A DNA stretch of 64,000 bases from Deinococcus sonorensis KR-87 (GTDB lineage Bacteria; Deinococcota; Deinococci; Deinococcales; Deinococcaceae), in contig NZ_CP158300.1 of assembly GCF_040256395.1 (NCBI RefSeq), positions 62,001 through 126,000 on the forward strand, in the 5' to 3' direction. Position numbers and translations under genes: made by a program. Positions within the stretch are counted from its first letter, which is position 1. Each line of letters opens with the position of its first letter. Shown here in pieces: positions 42,858 through 51,743 of the stretch. Under the pieces are notes generated by a model, which was not told where the DNA came from, did no database searches, and saw nothing but the letters and a program-made list of their open reading frames with translations.

Positions 42858-43071
42858 CGAACCTCCACACCGGCGGGCAGCAGTCTTCAAAGCAGAAACA
42901 ATGCGGAACGTGAGGAACATGTGCCGGTAATGAATCACTGTACCAGACGCCGGCCCGGTCAGGCAACCGCAGACCCTACCCTGCACGCGGTGAGACGCGG
43001 CAGGGCATGAACATCCGGCAGAGCACCCGACCTGCGTCTGAGTGCAGCAGCGGCTGGGGAGAATGCAGCCC

Positions 43072-44110
43072 ATGCCCGTCTCCCCTCTTCCTGAAGCGCC
43101 CGCCCCCTGCGCGGTGATCGGCCTCGGCCCGGTCGGCCTGAGCCTCACCGCCCTGCTGGCTGCCCTCGGTCACCCGGTCTGGGCGGCCGAGCACGATCCG
43201 CTCCGCCGCGCGCAGCTGCTCGCCGGGCAGCTGCCGTTTCACGAACCCGGCCTTGGGGAGACGCTCGCACAGGTCTACACCCAGGTGCGGTACGTTCCCA
43301 CCAGCCTGGACTTCCCGGGCGACGTGACCTGGGTGTACCTGTGCGTCGGCACGCCGGGCACGCCTGGCGGGGCGGTGGACCTCACGGCCCTCGACCGCGC
43401 CTGGGAGACGCTGTTGAGCCGGGCGGTGGTGCCGCCGTTCATCGTGCTGCGCAGCACCCTGCCGCTCGGCGCGGCCGAACGCTACCAGGCCGACCTGAGC
43501 CGACGGGCGCCCGGTGCCGTGCTGCTGTACCAGCCGGAGTTCCTGCAGGAAAGCCGGGCGATGACCGGGGTGTTCTTCCCGGACCGGCTGGTCATCGGCG
43601 GACCCACCGCGGCCGCACAACAGCTCGCGCAGCTGCAGCGCCCAGTCACCGAGGGCACCCTGCAGACACCGACGCTGACCCGCCCGCCCGGCTGGACCCC
43701 AGCGCCGGTGCAGCGGGTGAGCCTCACCGAGGCGACGCTGATCAAGCTGGCCACCAACGCCTTCCTGGCGATGAAGATCAGCTTCGCCAACGAAATCTCC
43801 GACCTCTGTGAGCACGCCGGCGCGGACATGCGGACCGTGTCCGCCGGGCTGGGCCTCGACCCGCGCATCGGCGCGGCGTTCCTCGATCCTCGAGTCCGGC
43901 CTCGGCTGGGGTAGCAGCTGCCTCGGCAAGGACCTGGGCGGCCTGACCCACCACGCCGAAACCGCCGGCCTGCCGGCGCCGCTGCTGGAAGCCACCCGGC
44001 GGGTCAACGAAGAGCGGACCAGCGCGGTGATCGGGCGCCTGCACCGCCACCACCCGGACCTGCAACCTCAGCTGTGTCCAGCCGCAAGACGCTGCGAACG
44101 GCACGACTAA
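43072..44110 (+). pseudogene. UDP-glucose/GDP-mannose dehydrogenase-family gene, frameshifted and truncated
   Basis: The first frame (to a stop at 43914) encodes the NAD domain (CAVIGLGPVGLSLTALLAALG), the VGTPGTPGG and RSTLPLGAA motifs, the EFLQESRAM block and the central helix KLATNAFLAMKISFANEI, up to GLDPRIGAAFLD. The family then needs GxGxGGSCFPKD with the catalytic Cys; this appears one frame over as SGLGWGSSCLGKDLGG (from ~43890) and continues to LLEATRRVNEERTSAVI before a stop at 44108-44110. Dropping one T near 43889 would restore the frame. The C-terminal UDP-binding domain is missing altogether, so the gene is dead apart from the frameshift. Confidence 0.7.
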
Positions 44111-44373
44111 TCCACCTCAGACGTAAGTCCCCCGTTATCGTCGTCTTCCCGAACGCCCTATTCCTACCGATGTGCCGGGCAGGTCGCAGAAGCACACGCA
44201 TGTGCGACGCTCGGGGCATATTGATAACACACTGCTCGCATCCGACGCCCTCCCCTCTTTCCGTTCCTCCGTCCGCCGCGGATCTCAAAGCCGCCCGGGC
44301 AGACTGGGACGACTACGAACGCCGCATTCACCGGCAGTCTTAGGGCCAGCACCGCCGGATCCTGCAGCAGCTG

Positions 44374-45027
44374 ATGGTGTACCTGCGGTTCGTGTCGGCC
44401 AGGAACGCGGACTTCCCGGCGTTCCTGGCCGCGCCACTGACCGGCGTGGCGTTGTCGATTCCGTCGTCCCTGCCGATCTGGGGGCTGGGCGGGCACATCA
44501 CCCGCGCGGAGCTGTTCCTGCGGCTGATTCAGCTGTTTCAGGCCGAGCCGGTCCGTCCGGACGCCCTGGAGCTGCCGGACGCGAAGGACATCGACCGGAT
44601 GGACTTCTTCGCGATGCAGTCGGCGGTCATCTCCGAATGCCGGACCGGGGCGGTGGACGTGCTCGACAGCGCCGCGAGACTGGCCTCTGCCCCGCTGCGG
44701 CGGGTGCGGGAGCTGATTGACCTGCGGGCGTTCTGCCAGGCGGCGTTGATGCCGGTCATGGGGCAGCTGGAGATCGACCGGAACTACGGCCATACCCTCG
44801 CTGAGCCGCTGCGCATCACGTTCGACCATGACCTCGACCGGCTGCTGACGAGCCTCGACCCACACGGCCCCTACCGGGTGCTGTGGGAAGATCACCGCCA
44901 CCGCGGGGTGATCCTCGCCAGAGGTGAACTCGCGATGGCCTGCAGCACGAACCTGGTCTCACCGTGGGTGCCGGGGCCGGAGCTCAGCCGGCTGCTCGGC
45001 TGCGCACCGTACACGCTCGGTTCCTGA
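44374..45027 (+). CDS. Hypothetical protein, 217 aa, N-terminus cut by a stop codon
   Basis: A soluble Leu/Arg/Asp-rich protein (WGLGGHITRAELFLRLIQLF; VRELIDLRAFCQAALMPVMG; a C-terminal GVILARGELAMACSTN segment) of no known family. ATG 44374 has no ribosome site. The same frame continues upstream as ARADWDDYERRIHRQS, then TAG (44341-44343), then GQHRRILQQL into this ORF, so an older, longer gene seems to have been broken by one nonsense change. It may now be a pseudogene. Confidence 0.5.
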   Translation: MVYLRFVSARNADFPAFLAAPLTGVALSIPSSLPIWGLGGHITRAELFLRLIQLFQAEPVRPDALELPDAKDIDRMDFFAMQSAVISECRTGAVDVLDSAARLASAPLRRVRELIDLRAFCQAALMPVMGQLEIDRNYGHTLAEPLRITFDHDLDRLLTSLDPHGPYRVLWEDHRHRGVILARGELAMACSTNLVSPWVPGPELSRLLGCAPYTLGS

Positions 45028-45041
45028 ACTTCCTTCTTCAC

Positions 45042-45070
45042 GGCCCCCGATGCAACTCGGGGGCCGGTTC
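45042..45070 (+). terminator. Terminator after the 217-aa hypothetical gene
   Basis: 9-bp arms GGCCCCCGA and TCGGGGGCC with a 6-nt loop, then GGTTCTTG. Confidence 0.6.
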
Positions 45071-45192
45071 TTGCACCTGTCTAGCATCCTGCACCCCAGC
45101 TGAACGTCAGCTTCCAGGCATGGTGACTATATTGCGACATCGACACAGGTACCACCCTTCGGTGTGCGAGTCTGATTGCAGAGGTAACGTCC

Positions 45193-46086
45193 ATGAGTAT
45201 GAATGAAGAAAGGGCTCTTCGACCCCTTGAAATCGACGAAAAGTCGCAACAGGAGAAAATAGACCGAGCGTCCGACTACATGCGACGGTCCGACGGACAT
45301 CCGATGGACGACATACTTGACACAAGAAGTCAAACAGGCCTCAAAAACCTGAATTTGGCTACCTTCCTTCGAGATAATCAAACACTGCATGACTTTGGCA
45401 TGTCAGCAGAGAACGTAAAAGTCGATGTCCACTTCAGGGAACTGGACAAGAAGCTGATCGATGAGATCAATCGTGCCGACATCGTCGTTGGATCCGTGGC
45501 TTGGCTGACACACCTTGACATTCTTGAAGCGCTCTCAAAAAAGCGAGCGGTGTCGATTATCGTCCAGAAAGAAGACTTCCTCAGGCCAGACTCGAACCCG
45601 AGGTCAGGCTGGGAGCAAAAGCTACGGTCAGCCTACCGAAAATTGCGGTGGATGACCCGAGTGAATTCAGCGGTTGCACGAACAAAAGTCGGCGAAATCT
45701 ATACGCAGGAAATAATCGACATCGCGGCAGTTCGGTGCCTCGGAATACACAATTCCGATAAAAAGTCCGCCATGCCAAGAGCACACAACAAGTTCCTGGT
45801 ACTGTGCAGAAACATTCCTCTACCTGAAGATCCGGATCCAGAGGGCCCAAACGCCCGCGTGTTTCCTGCCGGTGACGAAGTAGGACACTTCGAGCCATAT
45901 GCAGTCTGGACCGGGTCATTCAACTTCACGAACAACGGAACGAACTCACTCGAAAATGCTGTTGTATTGCACAGCAGAGAAGTCGCTGAAGCTTACTTCC
46001 AAGAGTGGGGGCAAATCGCCGCAATCTCCGAATCTTTGGACTGGACCAGCCCATGGGTAACCTCTGACCTTTGGCCAGCGACGTAA
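45193..46086 (+). CDS. Phospholipase D-family (HKD-type) protein
   Basis: A 297-residue protein with a PLD-like domain. The strand VKVDVHFRELDKKLIDEINR precedes ADIVVGSVAWLTHLDIL; the catalytic region is AHNKFLVLC (H-x-K), and WTGSFNFTNNGTNSLENAV is the conserved Gly-Ser-x-Asn segment that follows HKD in nuclease-type members. Only one HKD is present, so it should dimerise. Such proteins cut DNA or RNA in several defence systems. GC and codon use (AAA, GAA, ATA) are clearly lower than around it, indicating recent transfer. GAGGT sits before ATG 45193. It is 9 kb from the DrmAB operon and not a clear DrmC. Confidence 0.75.
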   Translation: MSMNEERALRPLEIDEKSQQEKIDRASDYMRRSDGHPMDDILDTRSQTGLKNLNLATFLRDNQTLHDFGMSAENVKVDVHFRELDKKLIDEINRADIVVGSVAWLTHLDILEALSKKRAVSIIVQKEDFLRPDSNPRSGWEQKLRSAYRKLRWMTRVNSAVARTKVGEIYTQEIIDIAAVRCLGIHNSDKKSAMPRAHNKFLVLCRNIPLPEDPDPEGPNARVFPAGDEVGHFEPYAVWTGSFNFTNNGTNSLENAVVLHSREVAEAYFQEWGQIAAISESLDWTSPWVTSDLWPAT

Positions 46087-46120
46087 ACGGAGCATCTGAG
46101 AGACCTGACCAACGGGCGCC

Positions 46121-46282
46121 TCATGCTTCGACCACCGCCTGGTACGGGCCCGTCCATTCCTGCTCGAACAGCGCGACGAAGGTCCCAGAGGGCTGCGAGC
46201 CACGCGCCAGCTGCTCCTGGCAGAAGACGTCCAGGTCAAGCCGTTGCTGCGTGGACAGCTCGTCTCGCCTAAGGGTGCTCAT
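46121..46282 (-). CDS. Small hypothetical protein, 53 aa
   Basis: Reads MSTLRRDELSTQQRLDLDVF and ends in YQAVVEA; charged, helical, soluble. The composition looks coding but the ribosome site is weak and no family is recognised. It converges with the PLD gene, 34 nt apart. Confidence 0.4.
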   Translation of the reverse strand: MSTLRRDELSTQQRLDLDVFCQEQLARGSQPSGTFVALFEQEWTGPYQAVVEA

Positions 46283-46451
46283 AGATTCCCGTAGTTTCTG
46301 AAGGATGTTCCGGCCTGGGTGCCGGGGCCAGCTGTCACGCGCACCGGTTCGTCCCTGCACCCTGCCGGCCGTGAAGCACCTTCAACAGCGTCGCTGAGCC
46401 TGCGCACAGCGGCGTGCACAGCACGTCTGTGCAGCACAGCAATCCATAGGC

Positions 46452-46479
46452 TTGACAGGGTTCCTCTCACATGTAAGAT
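46452..46479 (+). promoter_or_regulatory. Strong sigma-70-type promoter
   Basis: Perfect -35 TTGACA (46452-46457), 16-nt spacer, -10 TAAGAT (46474-46479), 36 nt before the next ATG. Confidence 0.65.
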
Positions 46480-46515
46480 GACCTGAGACGCTAAGATTTG
46501 GCAAGGTGGTGAGAG

Positions 46516-46707
46516 ATGAGCATGCACCGGAACGAGATCAGGACAATCGAGGATTTTGATCGTGAAGTCAGCGAGCTGCTCGCTCGACCCTCGATCGAAA
46601 CCATCTCCGAAGCGACCAGAGCACAGGACAGGGCCAGCTTCGAGAACGCCCGGGCGCGTTCGATGAGCTACTTTCTCGGCGCGATGAAGGAAACCGTCCA
46701 TCACTGA
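46516..46707 (+). CDS. Small hypothetical protein, 63 aa
   Basis: A charged helical protein beginning MSMHRNEIRTIEDFDREVSE, with a C-terminal SYFLGAMKETVHH. AAGGTGGTGAGAG provides a ribosome site before ATG 46516, and a near-consensus promoter lies upstream, so it should be well expressed. A terminator follows. Function unknown. Confidence 0.6.
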   Translation: MSMHRNEIRTIEDFDREVSELLARPSIETISEATRAQDRASFENARARSMSYFLGAMKETVHH

Positions 46708-46739
46708 CCACCGTCACCCCGCGCTGACGTGAACGGCCC

Positions 46740-46762
46740 ACCCCTCCCACCCGGAGGGGTTT
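46740..46762 (+). terminator. Terminator after the 63-aa gene
   Basis: Arms ACCCCTCC and GGAGGGGT with a 5-nt loop, ending in TTT. Confidence 0.65.
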
Positions 46763-46804
46763 CGTGTTCCAGGCGAATGGAAAGCAGCGGTAGAATGGGC
46801 GTCA

Positions 46805-47737
46805 ATGGCCTTCTACCCTTACCAGAACACCCACAGCTTCCCGGGCGACTTCACCAGTGGAATGAGTGCGTTCGAACGGAGGGAGCTGCTGAACGCCTGT
46901 GGGAAACGGCCGCTGGATACCCTGCAGCAGGCGCTCAAGACCATGACCGGCTGCGGGACGTTTCTTGAGTTCAAGCACCGCGTCGTCTCGCCGCACCGGA
47001 TGATCGACCCGGACCTGTCTCTGGTGCTGATCACCGAGATCCGGTGGGACGGCACAGAACAAACGCTGTCGTTCCGGGCGCTGATGCGCGACGAAACGCA
47101 GTACAAGCTGATGGCCACCACAGGGCAGCTGATCTATCACGCGGCGACCGCTTCCAAAACCGTGAAGCACAACCTGATGTACGTCTCTCCGGACGAACGC
47201 GACGCCGAAGGACAGCTGATCAGGCCCATTCGCCGTCAGGGCCTGGCCTCCGTTGTCGCCCAGAGCCAGGAAGACGCTTGGGAAACCGCCGGATACCACG
47301 CCGTGACACTCACCGCCTCCGAGGCTGCTCCAGAAACCGTGAAGTTCGGTCCGCAGCAGCTCGCGGTCAAACGCTCGGATTTTAACGGGCGAGTGTTCTG
47401 GGCGAAACAGGGGTACGATTTTGACCCTCACCATTCCGCCACCGCACAGACGTACATCAGGAGCGCCTTTCGCCGGCTGATCGAAGACGCCAAAGCCAAG
47501 GGAGAACTGCCGGAGGCGTACGCGGACGCCGTCCTGGCACGGGTTCAGGACGTCCCACCCTGGGTGATCGAAGATGTCGTGGCCGAAACGCACGACGGAA
47601 AAGAACGGTGGCTCGGGCGCATGGCCCTGGACGGGCAAGACTGGGACGCCCGGAAAGAGCTGAATCCCAACGCAGACGGCGCACGCGCCGGACTGGAACG
47701 CCGGCTCGAGTCCCTCCGGAAGCACCCGCTCCGCTGA
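46805..47737 (+). CDS. Hypothetical protein, 310 aa, possible GNAT-like fold
   Basis: The central part has RPIRRQGLASVVAQSQ, then ETAGYHAVTLTASEAA and a later VFWAKQGYDF. This resembles the acetyl-CoA-binding R/QxxGxA loop and the C-terminal strand of GNAT acetyltransferases, but the match is loose. A C-terminal helical domain (~220-310) is extra. No signal peptide. TAGAAT lies 8 nt before ATG 46805, giving a leaderless start. Function remains open; it faces the HU gene tail to tail. Confidence 0.55.
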   Translation: MAFYPYQNTHSFPGDFTSGMSAFERRELLNACGKRPLDTLQQALKTMTGCGTFLEFKHRVVSPHRMIDPDLSLVLITEIRWDGTEQTLSFRALMRDETQYKLMATTGQLIYHAATASKTVKHNLMYVSPDERDAEGQLIRPIRRQGLASVVAQSQEDAWETAGYHAVTLTASEAAPETVKFGPQQLAVKRSDFNGRVFWAKQGYDFDPHHSATAQTYIRSAFRRLIEDAKAKGELPEAYADAVLARVQDVPPWVIEDVVAETHDGKERWLGRMALDGQDWDARKELNPNADGARAGLERRLESLRKHPLR

Positions 47738-47852
47738 AGCGCAGCGATCCCAGCGGCACGTCACCAGCCTCCCCGGAGGGTCCGGCGAAGCTGACCGGGT
47801 CTGCTCGGCCTTCTTCCTCCTCATCCGCCCCCGCGGCACAGCGTCATGAGAA

Positions 47853-47881
47853 CGCGGAGGACGGCCTGGCCGTCCTCCGCG
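47853..47881 (-). terminator. HU gene terminator
   Basis: 13-bp perfect arms CGCGGAGGACGGC and GCCGTCCTCCGCG with loop CTG, 13 nt past the HU stop on the minus strand. Confidence 0.7.
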
Positions 47882-47894
47882 CGTCAGCGCGTCG

Positions 47895-48230
47895 TTACAG
47901 GCTCTTCTTGAGGTCGCTGGCGATCTTGAAGGCGACCTTCTTGCCGGCGGGAATCTGGATCTTCTCGCTGGTGCCGGGGCGCACGCCCTGACGGGCGGCG
48001 GTCTCCCGGACGCTCAGCGTGCCGACGCCGGGCAGGCCGATCGTCTGGCCGCTCTTCAAGGCCTCGCCCATGATGTCGAGCCGCGCGCCGAGCGCGCCGA
48101 CGGCGTCCTTCTTGCTCAGGCCGGCGCGGTCGCCGAGCATGTCGGTCAGCTCGGTCTTGCCCAGCTTGGTGCTGGCCGCCGGCGCCGCGGCCTTCGCGGC
48201 AGGGGCGGCCTTCTTGCTCAATTTTGTCAT
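47895..48230 (-). CDS. hup: HU-family DNA-binding protein
   Basis: A 111-residue HU with a Lys/Ala/Pro-rich N-terminal extension ([18 protein letters not shown]) typical of Deinococcus HU. The core is [19 protein letters not shown], the dimer helices, and the [22 protein letters not shown]-binding arm with Pro at the tip region, ending in [10 protein letters not shown]. It bends and compacts DNA as a homodimer. Whether it is the housekeeping copy or an extra one cannot be told from here. Start ATG 48230. Confidence 0.9.
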   Translation of the reverse strand: MTKLSKKAAPAAKAAAPAASTKLGKTELTDMLGDRAGLSKKDAVGALGARLDIMGEALKSGQTIGLPGVGTLSVRETAARQGVRPGTSEKIQIPAGKKVAFKIASDLKKSL

Positions 48231-48239
48231 GAGTACACT

Positions 48240-48712
48240 CTGAAAGACATTCCATCTATGTCAACAGAGGGCTAGACACAGAATGCCATGCAGCACAGAC
48301 CTGAGCTGCAATGAAAGACAGAAGACGCCCACTGACAGGGCCTTCTCGTTGATCCAGTGCTGGAGTGTGTGATCAACGAGCACGGACAAGGTTGCACGCC
48401 CTCCCGGCCGGATGCCCCCGTTAGCACAGAGGCGCCCGGCCTGAGGGCATCATCAGGGCGTCAAGTCAGCAGTGAGATACAGGACATCAGGCAGGGAATG
48501 GACGGCACCGACCGGGACGTGTGGAACACCGTGCTGCCGCTGACGCTTACTAGTCTGGCACTCGGCGCACCACCCTGCGCGTCAACTGGGTCCACGTCAA
48601 CGGCTGGACACCGCCAGAGGCAGCTCCCCTCCAGCCCCACCGAGCCTCCAGCGAATAATCTCGACACCGAGAAGTTCAGGAGACGCGGCGAAACCAGAGC
48701 CTGGAGTACCCG
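48240..48712. other. Spacer without a convincing gene
   Basis: About 470 bp. It holds an inverted repeat (CTCGTTGATC at 48345-48354 with GATCAACGAG at 48371-48380) that could be a terminator-like or operator structure, and scattered coding-like fragments (for example around 48560-48655) that are probably gene remnants. Confidence 0.4.
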
Positions 48713-50314
48713 TTACGCCTGCACAAGCTCCGGCGCGAGATACCGCTTCTGTTTTGGAAACACATCGATCAGACACGAGCAGCCGCTCCGGCTGCACTCG
48801 AGCATTTGACGACGGCCGTTCACAGTGGCCCGGGTCTTGAGCCGCATCGGTCCTTGCCCGCAGGTGGGACAGCGCCTGCCGATGGTGGCTTTCCCTTCCT
48901 CACCGGCACCGCAACGACAGCAGATGTTGTAGGTACTCTGACCGTCGGAGATCGGACTGTCACGGGAATCGATAATGTCATCACACAACCAGCAATCGGT
49001 GAGTTTGACCGGTATCGGGTGATGCTCACACGCGAATACTGTCACCGGAAATTTCGCCATGAACTTCGCGTATTTCTTTCTGGGATGCATGATTGTGCTG
49101 CACGTCTGGCAACGAAGCCGCGAGCGGATCTTGTTGAGCCGGTTCAACCAGCCGCCCAGGCGGCTAACGAGTTCCTCGTCGTTTCGCAGTTCCGGATAGA
49201 GCTCCTTCGGCTTCAGGCCTGCGTGGTGAAGGAGTTCCAGCACGCTCCACTGGGCGGGAGGCAAGGTGAGATTCGGCCTGATCCAGGCTGGGCCGTCGAT
49301 CCTCATGATCGTCGGGGAGGCACCTCTGAGGTCCAGGGTGCAAGGTCCGCGCAACGTCGGACAATACGCGGCGTCGCTCATCCAACGGCTGCCTTCGCAG
49401 TGCGTGCAGCTGACCGCCTTGTTCCTGCAGGGCGGCACCAGGGGAGTGAAGTCGAGAGGGTCGGTGTTCAGATAAGCCCGGCTGGCCACCATGTCGAAGA
49501 GCCCGTCGAGTGCTGCCCGCGCCGAAACGCGGTCAGTGGCCTGGGCCACCGCGAGTGCCGTCACCACCTCACTCTTCCAGGGCACCGTCCTGACGCGGGC
49601 ATCCCCGGCAACCAGCCAGGTGATGGCGACCCGGTACTGAATTTGCCAAGGAAGGTACTCCAAGACGCCCGCCCTGTCGGCAGCTCTGAGCAGCAGCACC
49701 ATCGCCGCCTCGCCGTGAAGGTGCAGAAATTCCTGCATCCGGCGGAGCGCAGACGCATGCTCCTCGACTGCAGCAACAAGAATGGCGCAGAGCTGCCCTT
49801 GCAGGTCCAGCCGCGGATACAGCTTTTCATCAAGCGCCATCGGATGGTCGGCAAGATACGGCAGAGGCACCTGCGTGGTGAACACGTCCCGGAAGAAAAC
49901 CTCCATCTCCAACTGGGTCGGCGCTCTGGAGAGGAAGGAGCGGTACAAGGCCTGGACCATGTCTTCACGCAACGGCTGATCGATCGGCAATGTCTGATCC
50001 AGCACCACCTGCGCCAGCCCATCATCGAGCGGGTGATCCTCCAGCCGCCCGATCGCCGCGCGCAGGAGGCCACACTGCCGTGCCTGCTCAGCAGCCACCC
50101 GTAGGCGCTCCTTGTTCGCGGCGTACACGGCATCCAGATGTGCTTTCTGACGTGCCGTCGCCTCCTGATGCTTCACTTCCCGCTCGTGCATCACCTTTCT
50201 ATGGAACGCAAGCTTCTCAACCGTCAGCCATACCGGCAGTGTCTCCTGCCTGTTCCGCTGCCTGGTGCGTTTCCCGCGCCGTTCGCTGGTCCGATGAGAA
50301 GCACCATCAGTCAT
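48713..50314 (-). CDS. Zinc-ribbon-rich hypothetical protein, 533 aa
   Basis: A basic, coiled-coil-prone N-terminus (VMHEREVKHQEATARQKAHL) is followed by a long helical region. The C-terminal half is full of Cys: CTHCEGSRWM, LRCQTCSTIM, TDCWLCDD, NICCRCGAG and RRCPTCGQGPMRL, the last followed by ECSRSGCSC, which resembles the C4 zinc ribbon of bacterial topoisomerase I. It probably binds nucleic acid. I know no family for the whole. ATG 50314 has GGGAG 7 nt upstream (ATG 50320 also possible). Isolated single gene on this strand, next to a phage relic. Confidence 0.6.
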   Translation of the reverse strand: MTDGASHRTSERRGKRTRQRNRQETLPVWLTVEKLAFHRKVMHEREVKHQEATARQKAHLDAVYAANKERLRVAAEQARQCGLLRAAIGRLEDHPLDDGLAQVVLDQTLPIDQPLREDMVQALYRSFLSRAPTQLEMEVFFRDVFTTQVPLPYLADHPMALDEKLYPRLDLQGQLCAILVAAVEEHASALRRMQEFLHLHGEAAMVLLLRAADRAGVLEYLPWQIQYRVAITWLVAGDARVRTVPWKSEVVTALAVAQATDRVSARAALDGLFDMVASRAYLNTDPLDFTPLVPPCRNKAVSCTHCEGSRWMSDAAYCPTLRGPCTLDLRGASPTIMRIDGPAWIRPNLTLPPAQWSVLELLHHAGLKPKELYPELRNDEELVSRLGGWLNRLNKIRSRLRCQTCSTIMHPRKKYAKFMAKFPVTVFACEHHPIPVKLTDCWLCDDIIDSRDSPISDGQSTYNICCRCGAGEEGKATIGRRCPTCGQGPMRLKTRATVNGRRQMLECSRSGCSCLIDVFPKQKRYLAPELVQA

Positions 50315-50386
50315 GACCATGCTCCCAATTCCTGAACTGACACGGGTGTAAACGAGACCCAGGGGGTGCCGAGACGTCTCCGTGGC

Positions 50387-51199
50387 TCATGCCGACCTTG
50401 ATCCTGCGCAGACTGTGCGGGTGGCCAGCTTCTTCCTGAGGACGGCTGTCCAGGCGTGTTGACTGATGAGAGGGGCGTCCAGGGGCAAGGGCGTCATCGG
50501 CGCACATGATGTCCTCAGACGGGCTAAGAAGGCCATACGATTCCCGACAGACGCGCACTTGAGGCTCAGCCCCTGACGCCCGCTCAGCTCCTCAGCCGTC
50601 ATGCTGCTGGTATCCACAGGTGTAGTGAGCTTGGTATTCGACTCCACCTCGACGCGCTGTGGGGCCTCCCAGCCGCCGAGTTTAGCAAGCAGGGCAACCA
50701 TCGGCACAGCGTCATGCAGCTCCGAGCTCTGGCCCGGGCTTGAGCTGACTTTCTTGACTGCGAGACGCTGCTGAGCACTCATGCTTGTGATGTTCCGCAG
50801 GTTCAGGCTGCCAGAGACGAACTCCGCCACGTCCGGCATGGTGATCGTTAGCGCTGCCATGGCCTTCTTCGCTAGGGCGACCACGAACGGGTTTTAGCCG
50901 ACGCCCTCCGCCTCGATTTGCTCGTCCACTAAGATGGCGATTCGAGCCGCGACTTTAGGGGGTGTTTAAGCAGCTGAGGATCCTGACTGTCGGCCGTCTG
51001 AGGGCTGTAGCCGGCGCACAGCGCATTCTGAGATGCGCCCGGACTCGACGTATTGGCGGGCGAACCGCTCCAGCATCAGGTTCGTGCGCGGGTCGGTGTT
51101 TGTCTTCCCGAGTGGGATGTTCGTCGTGCTGGCGTGGTTGTTGCTGGTATTCGCGGGCGAGTGGCCGTGGCAGCCTTTCCCTTCTGCTTTGGCGGCCAT
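50387..51199 (-). pseudogene. Phage terminase small subunit (TerS) relic with multiple frameshifts
   Basis: ATG 51199 with GGAGGTGAG upstream starts a frame reading NLMLERFARQYVESGRISECA. Family sequence then continues in another frame as ALCAGYSPQTADSQDPQLLK, in a third as VAARIAILVDEQIEAEGVG, and after a stop resumes with VVALAKKAMAALTITMPDVA and later VPMVALLAKLGGWEAPQRVE. Together this is the N-terminal HTH (AGYSPxTA...LL..P.VAARI) and C-terminal part of a TerS, which recognises phage DNA for packaging. At least three frame breaks make it non-functional. No large terminase or other phage gene adjoins. Confidence 0.65.
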
Positions 51200-51235
51200 C
51201 GGCTCACCTCCTATGTCTATCTGTATGCTGAGCGG

Positions 51236-51709
51236 GTGGATCAAGAGCACTCGCTTGCCGTGGTCACAACTGATGCCGTCGGATGGCTTTTCAACCACAT
51301 CATCTGGCCGTTCGACATTGTGTTTTCAGACCCGGGCTGGCCGTATGCCGGCCTGCCCTTCTGGGTGCTGGGACTGTGCGCTGTTGCCGCTATGTATGCA
51401 GCGGCAGGGGCGCTGATCTATGCGGTCGTCGGGGCGCTCCGCAAGCCGATCCTCGCCGGGTTCAAGCTGCTGGGCCTTCCCTACTTAGCCGCAGGGCTGC
51501 TGGCCTGTCTGATCACCTGGCACATGTCCGACTGCGTGAAGGCAAGCCCGCACTCCATCGCCGGATTCCTGATCTTGTTCCTGGGTGGTCTCTGGATGAT
51601 GGCGGCACCCGCTCTACTGCTCATGGTCCTCGGCTTCCTGGTCTATTGCATGGCCCGCTACGCCGAGCATCGAAACGGTCCAAACCGCGATCAGAGTTTC
51701 CAGTTGTAA
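51236..51709 (+). CDS. Hypothetical membrane protein, 157 aa
   Basis: Three or four hydrophobic segments (WVLGLCAVAAMYAAAGALIY; GLPYLAAGLLACLITW; IAGFLILFLGGLWMMAAPAL, then LLMVLGFLVYCMARY) make this an integral membrane protein with a short basic C-terminus. No family recognised. Start uncertain: GTG 51236 is before the first coding-like stretch; the frame is open to 51053 but that part overlaps the terS relic. Just 34 nt before the next gene. Confidence 0.5.
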   Translation: MDQEHSLAVVTTDAVGWLFNHIIWPFDIVFSDPGWPYAGLPFWVLGLCAVAAMYAAAGALIYAVVGALRKPILAGFKLLGLPYLAAGLLACLITWHMSDCVKASPHSIAGFLILFLGGLWMMAAPALLLMVLGFLVYCMARYAEHRNGPNRDQSFQL

Positions 51710-51743
51710 TCAACCCGCTCACCTCCTGTGATTGAATTGCAGC

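Noticed and set aside
45193..46086. The PLD gene as the missing drmC
   Set aside because: It is 9 kb from drmB, on a separate promoter, with much lower GC, and shows no sign of belonging to the DrmAB operon.
48806..50104. 432-aa + strand ORF opposite the zinc-ribbon gene
   Set aside because: No start signal and no motif; the minus-strand protein has a conserved-looking Cys pattern and a ribosome site.
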